NCBI GenBank assembly: GCA_010909725.1
Contig: JAACMV010000017.1
Coordinates: forward strand, 434,001 to 498,000
DNA from: Picochlorum sp. 'celeri'
Taxonomy: Eukaryota; Chlorophyta; Trebouxiophyceae
Reading direction: 5' to 3'
Length of the DNA stretch: 64,000 nt
A program made the translations under genes and the position numbers. Numbering within the stretch: the first letter of the stretch is position 1; each line of letters starts with the position of its first letter. Shown one piece after another: positions 9,605 to 21,300 of this stretch. Below the pieces are notes generated by a model. It was not told the DNA's origin, ran no database searches, and was given only the letters and a program-made list of their open reading frames with translations.

Positions 9605-10800
9605 ATGGTTGCTATCGCTGCTATGCGCACCGGTGTCGTGGCTGGAGCCACTAGAGTACGTTTTGCACTGCTCGTTCGGAGTCCTTTCCTAGGACCACAT
9701 CTGTCGCGTTTTGTTGCAATACTCATATCATGTGTGATTATTTGTATTATTTGCAGCGTACTACCACCATGCGTCGTACTGTCAAGGTATGTGTCGAGAG
9801 AAATCTACCTGCTCACGGGTTTGCTGCAACGCCCAAGTACCTCGTGCGTCTCGATGAGATCGCGGGATGCGATGGTGAAACCCTTTTGTAATAATATCTG
9901 GGAATGACACGGAATGCGGCCGTGTTCTTCTAGGGTATTGAGACTCGCAGGTGAAGCAGTTGGCTGGATACGATTTTGCCTTATCCAGAGCAGATTCGAT
10001 CTTGATAGCCAAGGCCATCACCAGCAGCTGATGGGCCTGATTGTGTCCCCTCGACCGTGGCACTGACAATGTGTTTGTTTCTTTGTTTGCAGTCCAAGCC
10101 AGCTTCTCGCTCTTCCTCTTCCGAGTCTCAGTGGTACGGACCAGAGCGCCCACTTTTCCTCGGCCCATTCTCTGAGGGAGCTGTCCCAAGCTACTTGACC
10201 GGAGAATTCCCAGGAGACTACGGATGGGATACCGCTGGATTCTCTGCTGATCCAGAGACCTTCGCCAAGAACCGTGAGCTCGAGCTCATCCACGCCCGTT
10301 GGGCTATGTTGGGTGCTTTGGGATGCGTTGTCCCAGAGCTCCTCCAGCAGAACGGAGCTGCCGAGTTCGGAGATGCTGCCGTCTGGTTCAAGGCTGGAGC
10401 CGCCATCTTCTCCGATGACGGACTCAACTACCTCGGAAACGCCAACTTGATCCACGCTCAGTCCATTGTTGCCACCGTTGCTTGCCAGGTGATCCTCATG
10501 GGACAGGCTGAGGCTTTCCGTAACTCTCCAGCTGGACTTGACTGGGCTGAGGGCCTTGACAGACTCCACCCAGGAGGACCATTCGACCCATTGGGATTGG
10601 CTGACGACCCAGACACCTTCGCTGAGCTCAAGGTGAAGGAGATCAAGAACGGACGTCTTGCTATGTTCTCCATGTTCGGATTCTTCGTCCAGGCTATTGT
10701 TACTGGAGAGGGACCACTCAAGAACTTGAACGACCACTTGGCTGACCCAGGAGCAGTCAACGCCTGGAACTTCGCCACCAAGTTCGTTCCAGGAAACTAA
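9605..10800 (+). CDS. LHCB: Major light-harvesting chlorophyll a/b protein (LHCII, Lhcb type)
   Basis: Model: join(9605..9655, 9757..9786, 10093..10800), 262 aa. Exons 1-2 and the start of exon 3 encode a basic, Ser/Thr/Ala/Arg-rich plastid transit peptide ([12 protein letters not shown]...TMRRTVK). Exon 2 is only 30 nt. The mature part has the trimerisation motif WYGPER, the LHC helix-1 signature [16 protein letters not shown], helix 2, and the helix-3 signature [16 protein letters not shown] with the chlorophyll ligands Glu, Asn and Arg in place. It binds chlorophyll a/b in the thylakoid antenna of photosystem II. Codon choice is extreme (GGA for Gly, CCA for Pro almost throughout), as expected for very high expression. 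Intron 2 (306 nt) is among the longest in the window. Confidence 0.96.
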
Positions 10801-11073
10801 GCTGGAGATGATTTTTTGCATGGATGTGCTGGTGGCATGCCACTGACACAGTGCATTTAATTAAGAAAAATACGATGTTTTGGTTCACGCACGTGCTTTT
10901 TGTGTAACACATGACCACATCATAGTATTCATATTACATCCTCATGCATTATTTGTATGACAAAATTTTGGTGGCCATGATGACCTAGTGTACACGTCTA
11001 TACAAAAATCCAAGCATGCATCCACTGGAAGCTGTCACAGGGCTTCAATGGGTGCTCATATCATACAAGGGTT

Positions 11074-11690
11074 TCATCCAAACGTATTCTCTCCGCTGTA
11101 CCTCATGTACAAGAAACCATCTTCATCCTTATGGTCGCTGAACACATCAGATATGAGGGCAGCATTTGGAGGCAGAATATTCCGCACAAATATGAACAAT
11201 GCCTTCTCAGGATTCACTTGGATCCTCTTCCTGATCACATATGTGAACTGACCAACTGTTAAATCATTAGGAACGAGATATTTCTTCTTATCAATGGTCG
11301 GGACATCACTTTTGTCAGCCTTCTCCACAATCACAGGGATTCTGTCTGGATACTTCTCTCGGATCCTCCGTGCCTCTGCTTGTCGTTTCTCTGCATAGAT
11401 ATGTCATACGTTTGTTATCATGGGCCCAGATGAGTCGCAATTCCACAATAACCCTTCCACGGTGTCATCTGTCGGAAACAACGTAGGTGACATTGAAACT
11501 CCCCAAAAAAACCAGAAACACGGTGCATTGGCCCTCATATCAATTACATTCCATCACAGTATACCAAATTGAGGCAATACATCCAAAAAAATGGACGATT
11601 CGGGATGCTGCAAGTTGGACCTTTTCGAGCACTTCCTCGGAGCAAAAACCAATACAACGTACCTAGAGGGTGGTCGTCTTTGAATGTCAT
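11074..11690 (-). CDS. ATG8: Autophagy ubiquitin-like protein ATG8
   Basis: Model: complement(11074..11390, 11663..11690), 114 aa. A 28-nt first exon (MTFKDDHPL) joins across a 272-nt intron, with GTACG donor and TGCAG acceptor, to give ...[19 protein letters not shown], the canonical ATG8 N-terminal helices. The rest is highly conserved: [36 protein letters not shown]8 is conjugated to phosphatidylethanolamine on the autophagosome membrane through a C-terminal glycine. Here that glycine is immediately followed by the stop codon, so the usual ATG4 priming cleavage would not be needed. The gene converges on the LHCII gene, with 273 bp between the stops. Confidence 0.95.
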
Positions 11691-12352
11691 AGCAATCTCT
11701 TTTATAAGAAAATCCAAATGCCTCGAAATGGAACGCAATGTCGCACGGTGCTTAGGAAGTTCAGTGTCCAAGGGTTGCAGGTATCTATCCGAACCCGTGG
11801 ACAATGGAGACGTTTATTGCCTCGTTACTGTCCCAAATTCAATTCAAGTTTTGAATATACACAAGTTTGGAGGCTTTTGTGGGTACTTGTGGGATGGGTT
11901 GCACGGATTGCATCGGGGCTCTCCGGATGGTCACAGTCGTGTCAATCGACTCTGCTCAAGGCAGAGTTGACTGCCTCATGTTGAACGGAGATATCGAGGT
12001 ATCTTCCAACGGGCTGCCACAAATGTTTATTTCTCAGATCTATAGATGGGTTCGGTGTTGTTTGAAATCGAGACATACCAGCACTGGTTCAAATTTGTAA
12101 GAAAGGTGTACCATGTTTGCTGCGGGAAAGACCAGAGTCTGAGTAGATACATCATCATTTGGTGTGGTACGTAGACCCACTTGTATGATGTGGCACTACT
12201 ATTGTGGAAACATTCTCCAACTATGACGATGGTGGTTGATTCATCGATGTCCTTTTAGGATGGATACATCAAGAGCTGACTGATCTGGATGGCTGTTTCT
12301 TGTGTAGGGTAGACATCGTTGCCTAGATACAGGAATATATCACCAACACAGC
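11691..12352. other. Divergent intergenic region between ATG8 and dynein
   Basis: About 660 bp. Short plus-strand frames (for example 11867-12100) are open, but their products resemble no family I know and use non-ATG starts. One could hide a further 5' exon of the dynein gene. No tRNA found. Confidence 0.45.
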
Positions 12353-15300
12353 ATGGATTGCATCAAGCGTGCATTACAGCTTGTTCTTTGTGAAGAGGTG
12401 AGCCTGTGTGTCATACTGTCATGGAATGGCATCATGTTTGTTCTCATGCAGATTGTCACGTCTTTGCATGCAGGTCTCCCTCCACTTTTCTTCTTGTCAT
12501 AGAGATACACTGGAGCATAGTATAGAATATTTTTGGGAGGATATTGAGGAAGCCTGTTTTAATTGTGATGATGAACGTAGTAGGTCAATATCTCCCTGCA
12601 CTTTTGTGTGGATACCAAAGGTGTGTATGGGTGATTCTTCTTCGCATCAATGATTCTCCTACCTATAGAAGCATGATTATCTCATATCGTATGTGTAGAG
12701 TTTTTTGGGGAGTCCTGTTACGCCAACCATGGCTAGAGCTTCCTGGGAGCATGTTGATGCCTCTGTGGAGCTTTTGCTGATTCAAATTCTTAGAGTCGAT
12801 GCTGAAACGATAGAGGAGTATGGTGGGGATGTACATACAATGTGTAATGTATTAAGGGATTATATTCGAATGACAACAATATCCTGCTGCGAGTCTCAGA
12901 GTTTTGTGAAGGATAGGATTCCACTGGAGCATTCTGAAGCCATATGGTTTTCAAAGAAATGTGGCAATCCTATTTTCGAGTTGATGAATAAAGTTATGAG
13001 ATTTATGAAAGACGATAAAGAACATGAGATGAGCTTCGGGGCATTCCAGGGGGATGTATTGAGTTCAGTTGCATTGTGCATGATGGAGATTGACCAAATG
13101 CCTCTGTGTACTGACAAAGCTGTACACGTGCCAATTACAACACTGTTTCAGAACGTTTTGGAAAGGTTTATACATGTATCAGACTGTATTGACGTCTGTA
13201 GATGGACTGCTTTGATTGCAAAACAGAGAGAGTTGGATGAATCTGATGGGTTCCATCATGGAACTTTTGAGCAGACACAAATTCAGCTTGAGGCGCTATT
13301 GGCAAAGACATCTAATCTTCTAAGTCTATTTGGAGGTTTATGTAAAGCTAGTAAGCACATCTCCACACAGAATGTTGACGAGTGGGGTGCTTCGTGGAGA
13401 AAGTGCCTGGAAGATGCATCATCCATCATGACACTTTATTCACCTTTCGCCTCGGTGGATATCCTTAGATTGGTGCTCTCATCGTTTTCTTATATGATTA
13501 CCAAACCTCTTCCCCACTTATTGCCAGAGTGCGTGGATATGATACGTCAAGGTTTGGGCATGGAGGATTATTTAGGTGAGGCAGCACACGTCATGAGACA
13601 ATTACAATCCCTCCAGGTAAGCCTCCATGATCAGTGCGAGACAAATATCCGTGAAATTTAATCCCTCGTTTTTTTTCATGTAGGGTACAATGCAATGCTT
13701 GTTCATTGGAGGGCAGTGCAAAGAAGAAGACGAAGAGGGCCTGCTTCAAGGGTCAATGTCAGTTCTCCATCTCATGCAATTCAGGGCACAAGCAATTCGT
13801 GAGATTCTCGGATACGAACAAAACCACGCATTCTTTGAGAACTTTAGAAAATCTGTTGATGGCATGGGAGATACTTTGGATGAATTCGGTGAGATTTTAC
13901 GACAAGCAAAGAAGCACACTGGTGGTATCTTGGACAATGACTGCACTGTGGATGTTGACATGCACTTGCAAGAGGCAATCATGCTGCTCCATAAAGTGAC
14001 TCTTAAAGCGCTCAACAATATTCAAGATCACATTTTGTCTCTTTCTAGCAGGAGAAGGGCTGAATTCATTGCGTCTGGTTGCATGCTGGATGAATCAGAC
14101 TTGAACATTAAGAAGCTGCTCCAGGGCATTCGTGTGGCAATATCTCGAAAGGCTGAGACTGAATTCGATATTGTGCAATCTGAGTTCGAAAAATGTCATC
14201 GGACAATCTTTCAGATCAAGGGATTGTCGAGATATAGTGGTGCTCTTACTTGGCTAGGATTCCTTCATAAGAAAGTAGCAGACCTTGATTCTTATGCATG
14301 CGTGTTGGAGAGAAAAGAAATCCACGAGAACTGTCGACATAATATTGCTTCGCAAGTACAGGAACTGTTACAAAGGGGCCTTGAGAAGTTTCAAGATGAT
14401 TTGAGTTATTTGCAGACACCAGTCCTGCCCATCCAGCAAGATTCTGTGGCAGTACAATTCCATAAAGGTTTGAGGAGTGGCCTCATCGAGCTATTTTTTC
14501 TGCACAAGATGGGTCTTTTGCAATATAATAAATGCTTGATGGATGTCTCGAAGGTCTATTATGATGCAATGGCCACATTTCATACATTGAAGTATCTTGC
14601 GTACCGATCCATGAAAATGGTTGACAACATTCATGCATTTTTTCCTCCCATTGCAATGCACGCGAGGTCACAAATATCTGAGTTTACAAATGCTGGATTA
14701 AAGTCTGTTTCATGGATTTCTGCCTCTCTTTCGGACTTCATGCAGCGCTTTGAGTTGCAGGTAGGAGAGCTGAAATCAATCAAAGCAATTCTGCAAGAGA
14801 ACCACTGGTCTCTGGCCTCACTCAGAAATGATGTAGATCAATCGCTTCGATTCGAATATTTGATGAACCAAAATGATGGCTGCACATTGGATGGTGCGAT
14901 GAAATTAGTAGTCGGCATCATGAAAGAGTCACTGTCCACATACTACCCTGCAAGGTTAGACTGTGTCTTCATGGCCTTGGATTTGACGAAATTCATATAT
15001 TTAATGCTTATCCATATCTAATGCAGTGATAACATTCTTCAATCGTGTGTGAAGAAGTTGGCTGACGTAGTCCAGAGTTGTAATAGTCAGTTTTGTGAAT
15101 CAGTCATTGATGCATACCAGCAAGACTTGAGAGCGCAAGTATCACTGATTTTTCTCGAGAGCTTAGCAAAATGTATCGAAAACTACGCAAAACGTGTTTT
15201 AGAAGTTGATCAGGATAGTTTGGTGGATACTGTGACCAGAGAATGGCGCATTTTTGTGAAAACTGACAGCAGTGAGGGCAGCGGACCGGAGCAAGTCTTT

Positions 15301-18300
15301 CAGCTTATTGATGCAGCGATGAAGAACATGATCCAAAACTCTATGACGTTATTAGAACCTACAGTGAGTGATCATGAGCTGAACATTACCTGTCAAAAGT
15401 TGGAGAATAGTATAAAAGATGAAATGAATCGTGTTCAACTGAAGTTTAGGTTGAACAGCCTCAAATCGAGGTACAGCAGCAATTTTTCTCCAGGCATTAG
15501 TCATCCCTCTATTCCCGAGTCTTCGGATGATTATAAAACCGAAGAAAGATATGGTCCCATTGAAATAGATCACAAGACCTCTTTTGCCGCGATGGGTGAG
15601 ATTTTTACTCATCCTCAAACGACCCCTTTGGCAGTAGACTCTGAGATAAGCATCGCAGTGACAAAGCGGCTGCACGTGGTACAAAGTATGGCTGCTTCAT
15701 CAAATCAAGCAAACATCATGGGTAAGTCTCATAAAGAGCTGCATGGCAGGAAAGGCTTGCTTGAAATGCTCTTGTCGCGTTCCAAAAGCCTATGCAACTG
15801 CCTGTCAAAGTCTGTGGAGGAATCGCTTGGCTGCCCAATGGAGCACCTTTGTCTCCAAGAAGGTTTTCACCATCTCATCTCAGATCTCCAAGAGCAGTTG
15901 TGGATTTTAGAAGCATGGACTGATCACCTCAGACAAGAGCTCTTGGGAGTAGAAAGGTAATCCTTGTTGAGGATATGAATCCAATATCTCACTGCTCTTG
16001 GGTCTAATTCAAATGTCCAAATGATTGCAGGGCTGGGCTGGATGTTCACCGTCTTTTGTTGGAGTCAAATCTATTGATTGATAAAAGCGAAGCGATATCA
16101 AAATCAATTGTTTTGTTGCAAAGCCGTATCATCTCATCGGAGGATGAGATTTTGAGAAAGATTGAATCTCTGCGGAGAGAGCTGCATGAGATACAACACG
16201 ATGTCCGATGGGTTTTTGATGTTCACAGAATGTCAGAGGCAGAAATATTGAATATAATTGGAAATGGAGATCTGGAAGAAATTAGGATGAAGGTCGCGGA
16301 AGGGACAGAGCTCCTGGCAAACCTCAAATGTCTCTCACACCTTTTCAGCTTTCCAGATTACAGTGCTGAACCAATAGAAAATGCCCCTGACTTGCTAAAT
16401 ACTTTAATTGAAATAATCAAACCAATGACCCAATGGAAACAGAAGGTGCTGGAGATTAGATCCTTGCCCTGGTGCCAGTACAAAATGAGGATTTCACGTG
16501 ATTTGGAAAACATATCAAGTGCTGAACACCATGTCAAAAATCTGCTCAAGTCGGCGGGGCACTGGACTTTATACCAGGAGTGCAATTCTTTCATGCAGTC
16601 AACTAGCGCGACCCTTAATCTATTGTCGTCTATCATGTCAAATACTCTTGAGAGCCGACACTGGGCTAAGCTTGGTGGTATTCTTGATCGAGAGATTCTG
16701 AATGAGCACTCTCTCAAGGTATCGCAAATTTGGACTGAGCACGTGCTGGACAAAAGGTACGCTACCCATGTGCAATTCGGTTTCGATCCATGGCTGACTA
16801 TCTGTTTGTTCACAGATCTCAAATTGAAGATTTGATCTCCCTAGTGTCAAGGGAGAGCACAATGAGGACAAAACTGGATTCAATGAAGGAGCAGTGGCAG
16901 GTAGCTGAGCTTCATCTCGTTGAATACAAAAGAAAAGGATTCATATACCTTCATGTGCGTATTTATTAATTTATGCCCTCTTTTCCTCCTGTGTTGTCCA
17001 AGAATCACCATTGGTGAGTGGGATATGCAGCCTTCTGGGACCTCTGACATGATGGAGAAATTGGAAGACTCCATCATGACCTTGTCGAACATGTACACAA
17101 ATCGTGCATCCCTTCAGTTTCGGGATGAAATCAAGTCTTTTAATAAATTGCTTTCAAATATTGAAGAAAGCATGCAGCTGTGGCTCTCTACGCAGTCAGT
17201 TTGGGCGTACATGGAGGCTGTCTTTGAAGAGGGAGATATTGCTTGCCAGCTTCCCCACGAAGCTGCTAGATTTTCCAGAATCAACTCAGCATATCTTGAA
17301 TTGATTCTTAATTCCTCGAGTGATCTGTTGATCATGCATTTGTTTGAGGGAGATGGGATCAGGGAGCAATTAGTAACCCTGCTAAGCGAACTGGAAGTCT
17401 GCCAGAATAGTCTATCGGCCTACCTCGGTATGTCCTCTAATTCTTTTGAAATATATAGTCTTTTTAAGCTCACTAACAAATATTTGCTTGCAGAAACAAA
17501 GAGAAAAGCTTTTCCGAGGTTTTATTTTGTGTCTGACTCAACATTGTTGGAAATTTTGTCCAAAGGATCCGATCCAAGAGAAGTTCAAAAGCATTTCCAG
17601 TCTGGCATATTTGAAGGAGTTGACCGTGTCAAATTTGAATCTGATAATAGCAATATCATAACACATCTAGTAAGCAAAGAAGGTGAAGAAGTCAAGCTGA
17701 CAAGAAATGTTAATGTCGGTGGCCCTGCAGAGGAGTGGCTGACTGATTTGGTCGATGCCATGAAAGAGACCCTGCGATATGAGGCAAGAAGGGCAGCCAA
17801 AGAAGTCAGCAAGCAACCTATTCAGGAGTTTTTGTTCAATAGACCTGCTCAAATGGCCCTTCTTGGTCTGCAAGTCAAATGGACAGCCGATGTTCAACAG
17901 GCATTGATCCAGGCTTCGATGGGTAGGAAGGGAACCTTGAAGAGGCTTCTCACGACGTATGAATCCATTCTATCAGATCTTGTCAACCTCACCATGTCCG
18001 AAGAACTATCTAAAAGGGATCGGACGTCTCTCGAGACATGTATCACTGTTTTCATTCATCAGAAAGACACGATTGAAGAATTGCACAATAAGAGGGTAAC
18101 TGATCCCAAATCGTTTGATTGGTTGAAACATGGAAGATTTAGGTGGAGAGAAGATAAAAATACCCTAATTGTGCATATTTGTGATAATGAATTTGAATAT
18201 GGATATGAATACTTGGGGGTCAAAGAGAGACTGGTGATGACGCCCCTGACAGATGTTTGCTACGTGGCTTTGACCCAGGCCATCGGCTTGAACTTTGGTG

Positions 18301-21300
18301 GGGCCCCTGCTGGACCAGCTGGCACGGGAAAGACAGAGACCACGAAAGACCTTGGTGCAACTCTAGGCCGATACGTTGTAGTTTTCAATTGCAGCGACCA
18401 GATGGATCATCACATGATGGGCCGAATTTTCAAGGGATTGGCTCAAGCAGGATTCTGGGGATGCTTCGATGAATTCAACAGAATTAATTTAGATGTCTTG
18501 TCAGTCTGTGCGCAACAACTGAATTGCGTCATGACAGCCTTAAGGGAGAGGAAACGCACATTCACTTTTACTGATGGAGACACTGTTCCACTAAACCCCG
18601 ATGTAGGTTATTTCATTACCATGAATCCCGGCTATGCAGGAAGGCAGGAACTTCCCGAAAACTTGAAGGCATTGTTCAGAGGAGTTACGATGATGGCCCC
18701 AGACCGCCGAACAATTATGAAAGTGAAGCTAGCCGCTGCAGGTTTCCAAGAAAGCAATACTATATCTACAAAATTCGATATGCTATATAAATTGTGCGAG
18801 CAGCAGCTGACGAAACAGCCACACTACGACTTTGGGTTGCGAAATATTCTTAGTGTTCTGCGATCAGCCGGCTCTGCGAAGAGGGCAAATCCACATATGT
18901 ACGTGATCAAGACTGTTGTGTTCTGCATTTTTTTTTCAACTTATATACTTCGGATCGCAAACTGCAGGACTGAAACAACATTAATCATGAAGACTTTACA
19001 TGACATGAACGTCAGCAAATTCGTTCCCGAGGACGTTGAAACATTCTCTGGACTCCTTCATGATGTTTTCCCTGCGAACGAAGCAAATGCCCATTCTGCT
19101 ACACTATTTTTAGAAACTCTACAACGTGTATGCAGAGAAGAAGGCAAAATATCCCATGCCAGCTGGATTGACAAATGTGTCCAGCTGTACGAAACTTCTC
19201 TTGTGAGGCATGGAATCATGGTCGTTGGGCCCCCGCGCACTGGTAAGTCTTCAGCGATTGATATGGTCGCTAAGACTTTGACAGCATTGGGGTCAAAAAC
19301 AAGCATTTGGAGGATGAATCCCAAAGCAATTACCTCTCCACAGATGTTTGGGAAGTTAGACGAAAGCACGGGCGACTGGACTGATGGTATTTTTTCTGCT
19401 CTCTGGAAGAAGGCATCGAGCGCATCACATTCGGTTTGGATTGTCCTAGATGGGCCAATTGATGCAGTCTGGATAGAGAATCTCAATACCGTCTTGGATG
19501 ACAACAAACTCTTGACTTTGGCCAACGGCGATCGTATTCGCATGTTGCCTTCCATGAGGCTTATTTTTGAAGTAGAAAATCTGAGAAATGCTTCTCCCGC
19601 AACAGTTTCGCGTGCTGGGGTAATATACATGTCTCCAACAGTGCTTGGATGGGCGCCAATACTCCAGTCATACGTTCATAATTCTGAGCTTCCACTCGGC
19701 AAAGCAAAGTCATTGATTGATAAAGTTATCGATTCAGCAATCAGACATTTTCAAAGATGCAATGTAAAATCTGATGTGGGGTTGGCTAGGCTGGTAGAGG
19801 CTTTCGTAACCTATCTTAGGGGCTATTCTGCCTCGAGCACAAAGTTTCAGGAAACAGTGCGACTGTGTGAACAAGAGGAGCTTGGGCAAACTTTGGTCGA
19901 AAATGTTATTTTATTCTGCGCTATATGGGGCATTGGGGGGATTCTCGACGGCGAGAGCAGGATTGTATTCTCTCAGAGTCTGAAATCCGAATGGGACCAT
20001 CTCAAGTTTCTGCCTCAGGGAGAGCCAATACACGACTACTATTACTGTTTGGAGTCCGAGTGCTGGATAAAGTGGCAAGACCAGGTAGATAAACTTGATT
20101 TCTTCGCGTTACCTCGATCCAATGACGACAAAATTGATATTTTGAAAGTCACTGTCCCGACAGCACAAGGTCTTAGATGCAAGTTGCTGTTTGACTTGAT
20201 AGTCTCTGCTGGACGAACTCCACATGTGCGTACATTTGTTGACTCTAGATTATTAGCAAATTTGTTTGATGATAAAGAAATTCATATTGTGGTGCAGATA
20301 ATGGGGCCTCGTTCTTGCGGCAAGACAACAGCGATTCAACAGTACTGTAAGATAGATGGATGCCACAATACTCCCGCGACCTTTGTGACGTTCTCTGCGC
20401 TGACTTCGCCGCAGATTTGTCAAAACGCTCTTGAAAGTTATTTAGAGAGGCGCCAGGGAAGAACATATGGGCCGATCGGAGGGAAACCTTCCATCTTTGT
20501 CTTGGATGACATCTCCATGCCAGACACCAATGAGTGGGGCGATCAACCTACAAATGAACTTGTGCGGCAATTATTTGAGCTGGGAGGATTTTATAGACTT
20601 GAGAAACCCATAGGAGAGTTTAAGATAGTGACAGATGTGACCTACATCACCTCGAGTTCTGTTGAAGGGGGACTAGAGCTTCCAAACAGGCTTTCAGGCA
20701 AATTGTGCTCAATCTACCTCAGCAAGCCAACTCGAGAGGAATTGATAGCTATGTTGCATTCTCTTGTCGACGTCGCCGTGATGACGGATAAATGGGATCG
20801 CTCAACTGAACTTTTGATGAAGAGCCTGGTTGACAAAACAGTGTCATTGTGTCATGAAACTACATCCAAACTGAAAAAGTCGTCTGAGAAATTCCACTAC
20901 ACTTTTGGAATGCACGAGGCATGCACAATAATTAGGCATGTGCTCTTTTGGGCAATTGGGCGAGAGAAGTTGAATGACCTGGTGGCCTTGTGGAATCATG
21001 AATGTCGCAGAGAATTGATGGACAAACTCATGTGTAAAGAGCACTGGACTATACTGAGTCCAATCCTGCAACGAGTAACTAGCGAGGTATGTTTTGAACT
21101 GTAATAAGGTGCGATTGCAACGAATTTGTATTACAGAGTTTGATCAACTTGTTGCTGTAGTTAAACTGCCCCCAATGTCACAATTCGTTATTTTCGAATC
21201 TGCTCTCTAACGAGGACCTATGCCAGCAACAGTACATGGAAATACCTGGAGGAATAGCAGGGGCAAGGAAAAATATGGAGAAAGTTCTTGCGAAGAGGAC

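Noticed and set aside
10018..10821. 267-codon minus-strand frame opposite LHCII
   Set aside because: Antisense shadow created by the strong codon bias of the LHCII gene; starts and ends have no supporting signals.
11857..12100. Possible small Sm/LSM-like gene on the plus strand before dynein
   Set aside because: The first few residues resemble an LSM start, but the Sm motifs (IxVxL/GxxxxxD and RGxN) are absent in every frame and splice combination I tried.
12060..12110. GGTTCAAATTTG string resembling a tRNA T-loop
   Set aside because: The flanking bases do not form a five-pair T stem and no anticodon arm or acceptor stem is present.
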